Notes under the pieces: generated by a model
Databases searched by the model: none
The model's input: the letters and a program-made list of their open reading frames with translations, nothing else
Told to the model about the DNA's origin: nothing
Position numbers and translations under genes: made by a program
Source of the DNA: an uncultured Rhodanobacteraceae bacterium
GTDB taxonomy: Bacteria; Pseudomonadota; Gammaproteobacteria; Xanthomonadales; SZUA-5
NCBI GenBank assembly: GCA_937928755.1
Contig: CALEZI010000010.1
Span: forward strand, 1-41,849
Reading direction: 5' to 3'
Length of the DNA: 41,849 nt
Shown: positions 18,119-26,313 of the stretch, piece by piece
Position numbering within the stretch: the first letter of the stretch is position 1
Layout: every line of letters begins with the position of its first letter

Positions 18119-18558
18119 CCGATCTCGCGAACGAAGTGCACGCCGCGCGGTTCATAGGCCAGCCGCGCATAGAAGGCTCGCGCCGGAAGATTCACGGCGT
18201 ACGCGTCCAGCGTCACCAGGTCGCAGCCCTGCTCGCGCGCCCACTGCTCGATCCAGCGCATCAGGCCTTCGCCGATGCCACGCTCGCGCCAATCCGGCAG
18301 GACGACCAGGTTCTCGACGTAGGCCACCGGGCCGGAGAACAAGTGCAAACGCCGACTGTAGCCGGCCATGCCGACGATGTCGTTCCCACTGAAGGCGCCC
18401 AGACATTGCCAGCCTTGGGCGCGCATGCCGGTCATCCGCTCGATAACCGTGGCTGCGTCCAGTTGCGGCTCGAGCAGGGCAAAGAGCCTGGGCAGATGCC
18501 GATAGTCGTCGTCATCGAAAGGTCGCAGCGCGACCACGTCGGCGCAGGTTTCGGGCAT
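18115..18558 (-). CDS. GNAT-family N-acetyltransferase
   Basis: A 147-residue acetyl-CoA-dependent acetyltransferase of unknown substrate. The core shows YVENLVVLPDWRERGIGEGL, which includes the acetyl-CoA-binding R/Q-x-x-G-x-G/A motif (RERGIG), and VNLPARAFYARLAYEPRG, the typical C-terminal GNAT strand. MPETCADVV at 18558 is taken as the start because homology begins shortly after; the frame is open to 18708. It is coupled to the DUF2062 gene by a 4-base overlap. Confidence 0.85.
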   Translation of the reverse strand: MPETCADVVALRPFDDDDYRHLPRLFALLEPQLDAATVIERMTGMRAQGWQCLGAFSGNDIVGMAGYSRRLHLFSGPVAYVENLVVLPDWRERGIGEGLMRWIEQWAREQGCDLVTLDAYAVNLPARAFYARLAYEPRGVHFVREIG

Positions 18559-18702
18559 GGCGTTGGCTCGTCGTCGCGTCGCGAATGCTCTCGAGAATGC
18601 AGGCGGGTGGAGCAATTGTTTCAGCGCCTTGTGGCCTGGATGCGTCGTTGTTTTCAGCCCGTCGACACCGCCCCGGGTGTTCCACCAATCGCGCGGTATG
18701 CT

Positions 18703-18745
18703 GATCAAGCTTGATCGGTCTCAGTCTCGCCATGGCCTTGCCATG
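18703..18745. promoter_or_regulatory. Two palindromes upstream of the aminotransferase gene
   Basis: GATCAAGCTTGATC (18703-18716) is a perfect 14-base palindrome. CATGGC / GCCATG (18731-18745) is a 6-bp inverted repeat with a 3-base centre. They lie 143-101 bases upstream of the aminotransferase ATG in an otherwise featureless 287-bp gap. They are candidate operators only. Confidence 0.35.
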
Positions 18746-18845
18746 ACGCCCTCGCCTCGGGCCAAACTGCAGCAGAAATTACTTGCACTTGCCATCGCCG
18801 CACTACACTAGCATCCCGGGCTCCGTGAGGCAGGACCGCCAGACG

Positions 18846-19991
18846 ATGCGATTGCAAACCAAATTGCCTAAGGTCGGCACCACGATCTTCACCGTGATGT
18901 CGCAACTGGCGGCACAGCACCAGGCCGTCAACCTGGGGCAAGGATTCCCCGATTTCGAAGGGCCGGCCGCCTTGCACGAAGCGCTGCATCGGCACACGCT
19001 GGGCCAGCGCAACCAGTACGCGCCGATGCCCGGCATCCTGACGCTGCGCCAGGCAATTGCCGCCAAGACGCAGGCGCTGTATGGCTACCGTGTGGATGCC
19101 GACGATGAGATCACCGTCACCAGCGGGGCGACCGAAGCACTGTTCGCGGCGATTCATGCGGTGGTTCGGCCTGGCGACGAGGTGATCGTGCTCGATCCCT
19201 GTTACGACTGTTACGACCCCGCAATCGAACTGGCCGGCGGCCATGCGGTGCATGTGCCGCTGACACCGCCGAACTTCAACGTCGACTGGCAACGCGTTCG
19301 CGATGCGCTCTCGCCGCGCACGCGGATGATCATGATCAATTCGCCGCACAACCCGACCGGCGCGACACTGTCTCGCGGCGATCTCGATACGCTCGCCGAC
19401 TTGATCCGCGACAGCGAAATCCTGGTGCTCTCCGATGAGGTCTACGAGCACATCATCTTCGACGGCCGCCAACATCAAAGTGTGCTCGGCCACGCCGAAC
19501 TGGCGCCGCGAAGTTTCGCCATCTCCAGCTTCGGCAAGACCTACCACATCACCGGCTGGAAGGTGGGTTACTGCATCGCGCCCCCGACACTGACGGCCGA
19601 GTTCCGCAAGGTGCACCAGTTCCTGACCTTCTGCACCTTTCACGCGGCGCAGTGGGCGCTGGCCGACATCCTCGTGGCGGATCCGCAGCACTACCTCGAC
19701 CTGCCACGCTTCTACCAGGAGAAGCGCGACGACTTCGTGCGGGCGCTGGCGCCGTCGCGATTCAAACTGTTGCCGGTGCAGGGCGCGTACTTTCAGCTTG
19801 CCGACTATTCGGCAATCAGCGACGAGGACGACTTCAGCTTCTGCAAGCGCCTGGTTTCCGAGCATGGCGTGGCAGCGATACCGTGTTCGGCGTTCTACGC
19901 ATCGCCGCCGGATCAGAGGCTGGTCCGATTCTGCTTCGCCAAGACCCAGGCCACGATGGATGCTGCGGCGGAGCGACTATGCGCGATCTGA
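18846..19991 (+). CDS. PLP-dependent aminotransferase, YbdL/methionine aminotransferase type
   Basis: A 381-residue fold-type I class I/II aminotransferase. Visible are VNLGQGFPDFEGP near the N terminus, the cofactor region SPHNPTGATLS, and the PLP-binding Lys231 in ISSFGKTYHITGWKVGY. E. coli YbdL and related MtnE-like enzymes act on methionine and aromatic amino acids, often with glutamine as partner. Here the next gene, overlapping by 13 bases, is an omega-amidase, which supports glutamine-dependent transamination of 2-oxo-4-methylthiobutyrate in methionine salvage. ATG 18846 is chosen over 18783 because family similarity starts directly after it. Confidence 0.9.
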   Translation: MRLQTKLPKVGTTIFTVMSQLAAQHQAVNLGQGFPDFEGPAALHEALHRHTLGQRNQYAPMPGILTLRQAIAAKTQALYGYRVDADDEITVTSGATEALFAAIHAVVRPGDEVIVLDPCYDCYDPAIELAGGHAVHVPLTPPNFNVDWQRVRDALSPRTRMIMINSPHNPTGATLSRGDLDTLADLIRDSEILVLSDEVYEHIIFDGRQHQSVLGHAELAPRSFAISSFGKTYHITGWKVGYCIAPPTLTAEFRKVHQFLTFCTFHAAQWALADILVADPQHYLDLPRFYQEKRDDFVRALAPSRFKLLPVQGAYFQLADYSAISDEDDFSFCKRLVSEHGVAAIPCSAFYASPPDQRLVRFCFAKTQATMDAAAERLCAI

Positions 19992-20776
19992 GCGTTGCTC
20001 TGGTACAGGCCGCCACCGTCTGGCACGACGCACGCGCCAATCGTGAGCTTTACGGCACTCAGGTCCTCGGACTTGCCGGGCGCGCCGACCTGATCGTTCT
20101 GCCGGAGACCTTTTTATCCGGGTTCTCCAACGATGCAGTCGAGCGTGCCGAGGCGATGGACGGCACCAATGTGCAGTGGATGCGCGAACTGGCGCGCGAC
20201 GTCGGTGCTGTGGTCACCGGCAGTCTGGTGATCCGCACAGGGCAGGGCGTTTTCAATCGCCTGATCTGGGCGCGACCGGATGGAACGCTGGCTCATTACG
20301 ACAAGCGTCATTTGTTCCGCATGGCGGACGAGCACCAGCGTTATGCCGCCGGCAGCGAACGCTTGATCGTGGAGATTGCAGGTTGGCGCGTATGTCCGCT
20401 GGTCTGCTACGACCTGCGTTTTCCAGCATTCATCCGCAATCGCTTCGATCAGGCCGAACAGCGACTCGACTACGACATGGTCCTGTTCGTCGCCAACTGG
20501 CCCAGCCCACGACGGCATGCCTGGCGCATGCTGCTGCGTGCGCGCGCGATCGAGAACCTGGCCTATTGCGTCGGCGTCAATCGTGTCGGCACTGACGGCA
20601 ACCAACTGCACTACGCCGGCGACAGCGTCGCGCTCGATTTTCTCGGTGAGGTGCTGGTGGAACTCGGCAGCGAACCGGGCGTGGTCACCGCACGCTTGTC
20701 GGCGGAGAAGCTGGCGGCGCATCGCGCGCGCTTCCCCGCGTGGTTGGATGCCGACGAGTTCGAGTTGCGCGTTTGA
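19979..20776 (+). CDS. Omega-amidase, YafV-type nitrilase superfamily
   Basis: A 265-residue carbon-nitrogen hydrolase. The catalytic triad is visible: Glu43 in VLPETFLSGFS, Lys109 in YDKRHLFRMADE and Cys143 in VCYDLRFP. The sequence FxxAxE after the Lys and the WP in VANWPSPR are typical of omega-amidases, which hydrolyse alpha-ketoglutaramate to 2-oxoglutarate and ammonia. The start lies inside the end of the aminotransferase gene (13-base overlap), so the two are cotranslated. Together they would run the glutaminase II pathway. Confidence 0.92.
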   Translation: MRDLSVALVQAATVWHDARANRELYGTQVLGLAGRADLIVLPETFLSGFSNDAVERAEAMDGTNVQWMRELARDVGAVVTGSLVIRTGQGVFNRLIWARPDGTLAHYDKRHLFRMADEHQRYAAGSERLIVEIAGWRVCPLVCYDLRFPAFIRNRFDQAEQRLDYDMVLFVANWPSPRRHAWRMLLRARAIENLAYCVGVNRVGTDGNQLHYAGDSVALDFLGEVLVELGSEPGVVTARLSAEKLAAHRARFPAWLDADEFELRV

Positions 20777-20795
20777 GGATGGCGAGTTGGCAGGA

Positions 20796-20816
20796 ATGCG
20801 CCGGCGGTCGGCGCAT
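20796..20816. terminator. Hairpin between convergent genes
   Basis: ATGCGCC / GGCGCAT with a 7-base loop, in the 42-bp gap between the omega-amidase stop and the stop of the opposing small gene. There is no T run. It could serve as a bidirectional terminator. Confidence 0.4.
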
Positions 20817-20818
20817 CG

Positions 20819-21070
20819 CTACGGGCGAATGGCGAACGGCGGATTGGCGTTGACCTGGCCATCCTCTTCGATCACCGCATAAGTCTGCGCTGCCGCGTCG
20901 AGCACGATAGGTACCGCCGGCTGGAACAGCGGCTTGCGCACGAACTTCAGCGTCCAGCCAAAATGTTCCAGGCTGCGCAATGCCTCCACCTGTGCTGGAT
21001 TCAGCAGGCGCTCCAGCACCCAATTGGCCGGCGGCGCATCACTGCGCCTTTCGCGATCAGGCATTGCCAA
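20819..21070 (-). CDS. Small conserved hypothetical protein
   Basis: An 83-residue protein with no signal peptide. It begins MAMPDRERRSD, and an alternative ATG lies at 21064. The pattern ERLLNPAQVEALRSLEHFGWTLKFVRKPLF, split around the turn at HFG, then AQTYAVIEEDG, resembles short proteins found in many Xanthomonadales genomes, from memory; no function is known. It lies 72 bases downstream of the DUF349 gene on the same strand and may share its transcript. Confidence 0.7.
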   Translation of the reverse strand: MAMPDRERRSDAPPANWVLERLLNPAQVEALRSLEHFGWTLKFVRKPLFQPAVPIVLDAAAQTYAVIEEDGQVNANPPFAIRP

Positions 21071-21142
21071 CCTCTGGCCTCAATGAATGGCCGTTACATC
21101 CTGCGACAGTTGCACGGACAATTCAACCCGGAACCCTGAGCA

Positions 21143-23818
21143 TCAGTCTCCGAGCGCGCGTATTGCCGTCATGCGGCGATCGGCCAGGCGCTGGCGGTCG
21201 GCCTGTGCCAGCGGACCCAGCGCCCACCAGCGCAAGTCGAGCGCCGCACGCTGCTCGGCGCGAGCCACTGTATGGCCGGTCGCCATGCGTGCGGCCAGTT
21301 TCTCCACCTGCAGGTTCATGCGGGCGGCCTGGGCGCTCGCCGGTGAGTCGACGCCGGCGAGGAATTCGTACTCCAGGGCCAGGCGCTCGCCTTGCGCGTT
21401 CTGCTCCGCAAGCAGCGACACGCCCGCGTCGCTGGTCGCGAGCGCCGTACTCATGCGCTGCAGGCGCGTCGTCAGCGCACCGGCAATCGGTGCATCGAAC
21501 AGCGCAACGGCGCCTTTGAGTGCAGCAAGGGCGTCGCTGCTGTCGATGTCCTGCGACCAGTGGGCCTCCAGCGCATCGAGTTGTGCGGCGATGTCGATGA
21601 CTTGTTGCAGTCGCGTCGATGCTTCGGCCTGACGCCGCGCGCTTGCGGCGGCTTGAGCCTGGGACACGGCCTGGTCGTAATCGCGCTCGAGGTCGCGCGG
21701 ACGATTGGGCTCGTTGCGCCACGCCTGCTCGATGCGGGCCAATTCGGCGTCGACGTGTGCCGCATCCAGTGCACCGGTCGGCAATGAACGCAATTCATCG
21801 ATCAAGCCCTGCGCGGAGGCGCGTTCGGCATCGCGACCGGCGTCGACCGCCTTGAGTTCGTCGTTGCGGCGCTCGAACAACGGATCGATGAGTGCGCGAA
21901 ACTCCTGCCACAGGGCCTGGTCGGTCTTCTGCGAGCCCTTGCCGAGCGTCTGCCAGCGCTTTTGCGCGGACTTTGCGAGATCCAGCGCCGCATCCAGTTC
22001 AGCGTGCGCCAACTGCCGCCGCAACTGCGCAATCAGCTTCTGCTTCTCTTCGGCGATCGCAGCGAAGCGCGCGTCGATGGCCGCCGAGCAGCCTTCGATC
22101 AGTTGTTTCAGTTGCTTGCCGATGTCGCCGCGCTGGCGCGGGTCGACCGCGTCCAGCAAGCGCAGGCGATCGCCCGATTCGCGCTTGAGCGCGATCAGCG
22201 CGCTGATCGCGGTGCTTTCGCTGGCCAGCTCAGCCTGCGCACGCTGGATGTAGGCACCGATCTCTTCGCTGCGTTTGCCGCGGACTTCCTTGCGCTTTTC
22301 GAAGTAACCGCGGGCCGGTTCCAGTGCCTTGTGGCAGAGGAAGCGGAAGCGCCTGGCCAACCCGGACTCCGGCGGGGCTGCGCCGGGATCGGCTTCGCTG
22401 TCGTCGATGCGTTTCCACGCGCTCTTCAGTTCTGCGATCTTGTTCGCCAACCCATCCGGATGCATGCCGCTGCCGATCAGGGCTTCGACTTCCTCGCACA
22501 GTCGCAGGCGGACCTTGTTGTCCGACCAGCGCTGCCACTGCGCCAGCTTGTCGATGCGCGGATCGATCGCGGCCAGCTTGCGGGCCAGCGACCTGGCGCT
22601 GTCGCCGGTCAGTCCTTCGACGGCGCTGCGTGCGTGCGCTCGCGCAGCCCGGGCACTGGCCAACTGGCCGGCCTCGATCGCGGCATCGACGTTGGCGATC
22701 GCCTGCTCCACCAACTGGCGGGCGTTCTCCAGCGCCACGGCGTTGGCTTGCGCGGCGGCTCGCAATGCGCCGATCCGCGCGTCGAAAGCGGCAGCGAGTG
22801 CGGCGTCTTCGCCGCCGCGCTCGGGCTTGGCCGTCCATGTCGATGTCCAGCGGCGCTGCAACGATTCGATGTCAGTGGACGCGGCATCGGTCATTTCCAG
22901 GGCACGTTGCAGCAGTGCCGCGAGTTCCGCGTCGGCCACGTCGCTGGCAGCGATAGCCGCTGCATCGGGTTCTGGCGCAGCGGCTTCCGCCGCGATCGCG
23001 CTGACCTCGGGCACGGCTGTGACCTCAGGTACTTCGCCGATGCGGGCAATTGCGCTGATCGCCGCACGCAGCGTCTGCAGCGCGCCTTCGAAACGCTTGT
23101 CGAAGCGCTCGTCGATGCGCGGGCGCAACGCCGCCCAATCGCTTTCGGCCTGAGCCAGCGCTGCCGCGGCTGCGTCGCCGGGCTGCCGCAGATGGGCTTC
23201 GACCGCCACGCACAGCGATTCGGCGCGTGCCAGCAGCGCTTCGCCTTCGCCAGCCGCCATCTTGCCCGCGTCCAGCCGCTCGCGGATGGCGCGGTACAGG
23301 CGTTTGTCGCGCGTGCGCGCCGACTGCGCCAGGCGTTCCAGCGTTGCGGTTTGTTCGATGCGCGCCAGCAACTCGATGCGCAGATCGGCGTCGGCCTCGT
23401 CGAGCACGCGATCGGCGATGTAACCGATGCGTTTGCAGCGCTCCAGCGCCGCGCGTCGCAGCTCGGGCTCCGGCGCGCGGCGCCCGATCAGTTCCAGCAT
23501 GCCCTGGTCCTCGACCAGTCCCAGCGCCCTGCGGCGCTCGGCGATCGGCGCGCCGCCGACCAGCAGATCGACCAGGCGCGAGCGCGCGCGATCGCGTACG
23601 CCAGGATCGGCGTCGTTGCTCATGCGATCGGCGACCAGGGTCAGATCGTCGATGCGCTCCAGCGCCGCACGGCGTACGCTGGGTTCGGGGTCGTTGCGGA
23701 CGATCTGCTGCATTTCGGCCAGCAGCGCGGGCTCGCGGCCATGCGCCACGGCAGCAACACGTTTGGCGGTGTCGCGCGACTGCCACGCGGGACGGGACAA
23801 CCAGGAAAATAAGCTCAT
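21143..23818 (-). CDS. Large DUF349-domain, helix-rich protein
   Basis: An 891-residue cytoplasmic protein. Residues about 20-160 look like HEAT/armadillo-type repeats (EPSVRRAALERI, PGVRDRARSRLVD, ELRRAALERCKRI). The rest is Ala/Glu/Arg-rich and largely alpha-helical or coiled coil. It has several units with the DUF349 pattern of spaced W and K/R residues (SAWKRIDDSEADPG, AQKRWQTLGKGSQKTDQALW). Function is unknown. The start is ATG 23818, which overlaps the TGA of the upstream TraB-family gene (TGATG) and implies coupled translation; the frame is open much further upstream but only in another reading of that gene. Confidence 0.8.
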   Translation of the reverse strand: MSLFSWLSRPAWQSRDTAKRVAAVAHGREPALLAEMQQIVRNDPEPSVRRAALERIDDLTLVADRMSNDADPGVRDRARSRLVDLLVGGAPIAERRRALGLVEDQGMLELIGRRAPEPELRRAALERCKRIGYIADRVLDEADADLRIELLARIEQTATLERLAQSARTRDKRLYRAIRERLDAGKMAAGEGEALLARAESLCVAVEAHLRQPGDAAAAALAQAESDWAALRPRIDERFDKRFEGALQTLRAAISAIARIGEVPEVTAVPEVSAIAAEAAAPEPDAAAIAASDVADAELAALLQRALEMTDAASTDIESLQRRWTSTWTAKPERGGEDAALAAAFDARIGALRAAAQANAVALENARQLVEQAIANVDAAIEAGQLASARAARAHARSAVEGLTGDSARSLARKLAAIDPRIDKLAQWQRWSDNKVRLRLCEEVEALIGSGMHPDGLANKIAELKSAWKRIDDSEADPGAAPPESGLARRFRFLCHKALEPARGYFEKRKEVRGKRSEEIGAYIQRAQAELASESTAISALIALKRESGDRLRLLDAVDPRQRGDIGKQLKQLIEGCSAAIDARFAAIAEEKQKLIAQLRRQLAHAELDAALDLAKSAQKRWQTLGKGSQKTDQALWQEFRALIDPLFERRNDELKAVDAGRDAERASAQGLIDELRSLPTGALDAAHVDAELARIEQAWRNEPNRPRDLERDYDQAVSQAQAAASARRQAEASTRLQQVIDIAAQLDALEAHWSQDIDSSDALAALKGAVALFDAPIAGALTTRLQRMSTALATSDAGVSLLAEQNAQGERLALEYEFLAGVDSPASAQAARMNLQVEKLAARMATGHTVARAEQRAALDLRWWALGPLAQADRQRLADRRMTAIRALGD

Positions 23819-25041
23819 CAGGTCAACCTGCGAAAGAACTCGATACCAGTGAGATAGACACCGATGCCGGTGCAGGCATTGGTCAGAAAAAATACCAGCA
23901 AGGTGCGCGCGACGCGGTTCTTCCACCAGCCGCGCCATTGCTTGAGGTCGTCGCGCAGCGCTTCGAAGTCGGCCACGCGCGGCTTGCGGATCCACACCTC
24001 GGCGCCTGCACTGAACATGCCGGCAGCGAGCGCCGGATGCAATACCGTCAGCGGCGCCGACAAGAATGCCGCCAGGACGCTCAACGGGTGACCTCCGGCA
24101 ATGAGTGCGCCGAGCGCGGCGAATCCACCGGTTGCGATCACGTAGAACGACACGAGGTCGCGACCGACATCGGCGCCCTGGCTGAAGGCCCAGATGAAAC
24201 CGCCGATCAGCAGGGCGATCACCGCATAGCCGATCAATTTCGGCCACACGCTCGGCGGCGGCAAGGCGCGCAGCGATTCGACGCTTTCGGTGTCGCCCGG
24301 ATCGCGGCCTTCCAGCGCGCGCGCCAGTCCGGCCAGATGACCAGCGCCGACCACCGCCAGCACCCGTTGGCCAGGTTTGCTGGCCGAACGCAGGCGCGCC
24401 GCCATGTAGCGGTCGCGCTCGACGATCAGCGCATGGTGCAGCGGCTTGCTCTGGCGCGCGAACTCGTCGAAGGTGTTGGTCAGGATGTCGCCTTCCTTGA
24501 GCTTTTCGACGTCAGCTTCGCTGATCTCGTCGCTGCTGATCGCGCTGGCGACGAGGCCGCCGACGATCGAGAACTTGTCGACGAATCCGACGGCCGCATA
24601 GGCGCGCTTGAGCGTGACGCCGACATCGCGATCGATCAGTTCGATCGGCACCTGGCGCGCCTGCGCCTCAAGGCACGCGGCCTTCAACTCGGCGCCGGGT
24701 TCCACACCGAACTGTTCGGCGAGACGCCGCTGGTAGGCGCCGAGCGCGAGATTGGCGGCCAGCATGCCGGCCTTGCCGTCCTTGACGATCTTGAACAGAT
24801 CGACGCTGCGCCAATCGTCCGGGCGCAGCAGCGAATGGTGGCGATGCTCGTCGAGTTCGACCGCTATCAGGTCGAAGGTCCGCGTGGCGATCAAATGGCG
24901 CACGGCGTCGACGCTGGCTTTGGAAACGTGAGCTGTACCGAGCAGCGTGTATTCGATGTCGCCTACACGCGTCTCGATCAGCGGTTGGCCGTCGAAAGCA
25001 GTGTAGGGGGCAGAGGGTGCGGACTCAGGTTCGGCAGTCAT
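23818..25041 (-). CDS. TraB/PrgY-family membrane protein
   Basis: A 407-residue protein. The N-terminal TraB domain has YTLLGTAHVSKASVDAV and VVGAGHLAGL, the two conserved GxxH motifs of the TraB/GumN/Tiki family, some of which are metalloproteases. About four hydrophobic segments follow in the C-terminal third (roughly residues 265-340 and 380-400), so it is probably an inner-membrane protein. The bacterial and archaeal members are poorly characterised; plasmid TraB and PrgY shut off pheromone signals. It is coupled to the DUF349 gene downstream. Confidence 0.88.
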   Translation of the reverse strand: MTAEPESAPSAPYTAFDGQPLIETRVGDIEYTLLGTAHVSKASVDAVRHLIATRTFDLIAVELDEHRHHSLLRPDDWRSVDLFKIVKDGKAGMLAANLALGAYQRRLAEQFGVEPGAELKAACLEAQARQVPIELIDRDVGVTLKRAYAAVGFVDKFSIVGGLVASAISSDEISEADVEKLKEGDILTNTFDEFARQSKPLHHALIVERDRYMAARLRSASKPGQRVLAVVGAGHLAGLARALEGRDPGDTESVESLRALPPPSVWPKLIGYAVIALLIGGFIWAFSQGADVGRDLVSFYVIATGGFAALGALIAGGHPLSVLAAFLSAPLTVLHPALAAGMFSAGAEVWIRKPRVADFEALRDDLKQWRGWWKNRVARTLLVFFLTNACTGIGVYLTGIEFFRRLT

Positions 25042-25422
25042 TCGGATGCGTTTGTTGATGGACCCAGCTCGATGGAATGCCGCGGGGTCGCCAGATTGCG
25101 GGCTGTAATAGTGGACGCTAAGGACGCAAAGTGACGCAAAGTGAAACCGGGATCAGTAATCGCACGCTTGGCCTGGATATGCTCTCAGCGCTCTTCGGCG
25201 AGGCACGATCAAGAGCTGAAATGCCGACGCGTGGTCCTCTGGCAGCCGCACGGCTCTCGTATCTCCGCACTACTGAAGGACGCCGGCGGCGCAGCTTCAA
25301 TGGCCCTGGCAACTGCTGTTTTCGCGTCCTTTGCGTCCCTTTGCGTCCTTTGCGTCCAGAAAAACAGCTGCCGGGTTGCGAGGCACTTCCGGAAGAGGCC
25401 GCGCAGTCTACGCCAGCCCGGG
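25042..25422. other. Intergenic stretch between aguB and the TraB-family gene
   Basis: A 381-base gap without a convincing gene. Small open frames on both strands lack family features. The only structure seen is an inverted pair of tandem GGACGCAAAG repeats at 25113-25138 and 25325-25362. The promoter of the TraB-DUF349 unit should lie near 25042-25110 but no clear boxes were recognised. Confidence 0.6.
25113..25362. repeat. Inverted pair of GGACGCAAAG-type tandem repeats
   Basis: The left arm (25113-25138) carries copies of a 9-10-base unit (GGACGCTAA, GGACGCAAAG, TGACGCAAAG). The right arm (25325-25362) carries its inverted form (GCGTCCTTT, GCGTCCCTTT, GCGTCCTTT, GCGTCC). About 190 bases lie between. 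The layout repeats that of the dnaK-dnaJ gap with a different unit. Confidence 0.8.
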
Positions 25423-26313
25423 CTAAGGCGTACGAAACCGCCGGGACAAATCGCCATATGCATCGATCCGCCGATCGCGCAGGAACGGCCAGATGCGGCG
25501 CACGTTCTCGCTGCGCCGCAAGTCGACGTCGGCGATCAGCAGTTCATCGTCGTGGTCGCCCGCACGGGCCAGCAACTCACCCTGCGGACCAGCGACGAAG
25601 CTGCTGCCCCAGAACTGGATGCCGGCGCCGTGACCCGTCGGGTCGGCTTCGAAACCGACCCGATTGCAGCTCAGCACCGGCAGGCCATTGGCAACCGCGT
25701 GGCCGCGTTGGCTGATCACCCAGGCCTCCTGCTGGCGCCTCTTCTCGGCGTCGTCGTCACGCGGGTCCCAGCCGATGGCGGTGGGGTAGAGCAACAGATC
25801 GGCGCCGGCGAGCGCCATCAGGCGCGCGGCTTCCGGATACCACTGGTCCCAGCACACCAGCACGCCGAGGCGTCCGGCGGCGGTGTCGATCGGCTCGAAA
25901 CCCAGGTCGCCAGGCGTGAAATAGAACTTTTCCATGAAACCGGGATCGTCCGGAATATGCATCTTGCGATAGCGCCCGGCGATGCGGCCGTCGGCGTCGA
26001 AGACCACGGCAGTGTTGTGGTAGAGGCCCGCAGCGCGGCGTTCAAACAATGAGGCCACCAGCACCACCTGATGTGCTGCGGCGAGCGCGGCGAGACGATC
26101 GGTGCTCGGCCCCGGTATCGGCTCGGCACGATCGAACTCGGCAACCGCCTGATGCTGGCAAAAATAGGCGCCGTTGTGCAGTTCCTGCAGCAGCACCAGG
26201 CTTGCGCCAGCGGCGGCGGCCGCAGCAACACGTTCTTCGATGCGGGCCAGATTGGCGTCCACGCTGCCGCGGTCGCGATCCTGCACCAGGGCCACTTTCA
26301 GGCTCGATTTCAA
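25423..26313 (-). CDS. aguB: N-carbamoylputrescine amidohydrolase
   Basis: A 296-residue nitrilase-superfamily enzyme converting N-carbamoylputrescine to putrescine, CO2 and ammonia. The catalytic residues Glu44 (LLQELHNGAYF), Lys117 (YRKMHIPDDPGF) and Cys154 (VCWDQWYPEAAR) are visible, and the flanking residues are those of AguB. The start is taken as TTG 26313: it has an excellent SD (GGAAGGAG at 26321-26328, 7-base spacing) and overlaps the aguA stop as TTGA. It is the last gene of the operon small exported protein-aguA-aguB. Confidence 0.95.
   Translation of the reverse strand: MKSSLKVALVQDRDRGSVDANLARIEERVAAAAAAGASLVLLQELHNGAYFCQHQAVAEFDRAEPIPGPSTDRLAALAAAHQVVLVASLFERRAAGLYHNTAVVFDADGRIAGRYRKMHIPDDPGFMEKFYFTPGDLGFEPIDTAAGRLGVLVCWDQWYPEAARLMALAGADLLLYPTAIGWDPRDDDAEKRRQQEAWVISQRGHAVANGLPVLSCNRVGFEADPTGHGAGIQFWGSSFVAGPQGELLARAGDHDDELLIADVDLRRSENVRRIWPFLRDRRIDAYGDLSRRFRTP

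Noticed and set aside
21962..23812. 616-codon open frame antisense to the DUF349 gene
   Set aside because: Repetitive Arg/Gln/Ala-rich translation without domain features; the minus-strand gene is supported by coupling to the TraB-family gene.
25131..26052. Open plus-strand frames over the gap and aguB
   Set aside because: They start in the tandem repeat and continue antisense to aguB; no protein family is visible.
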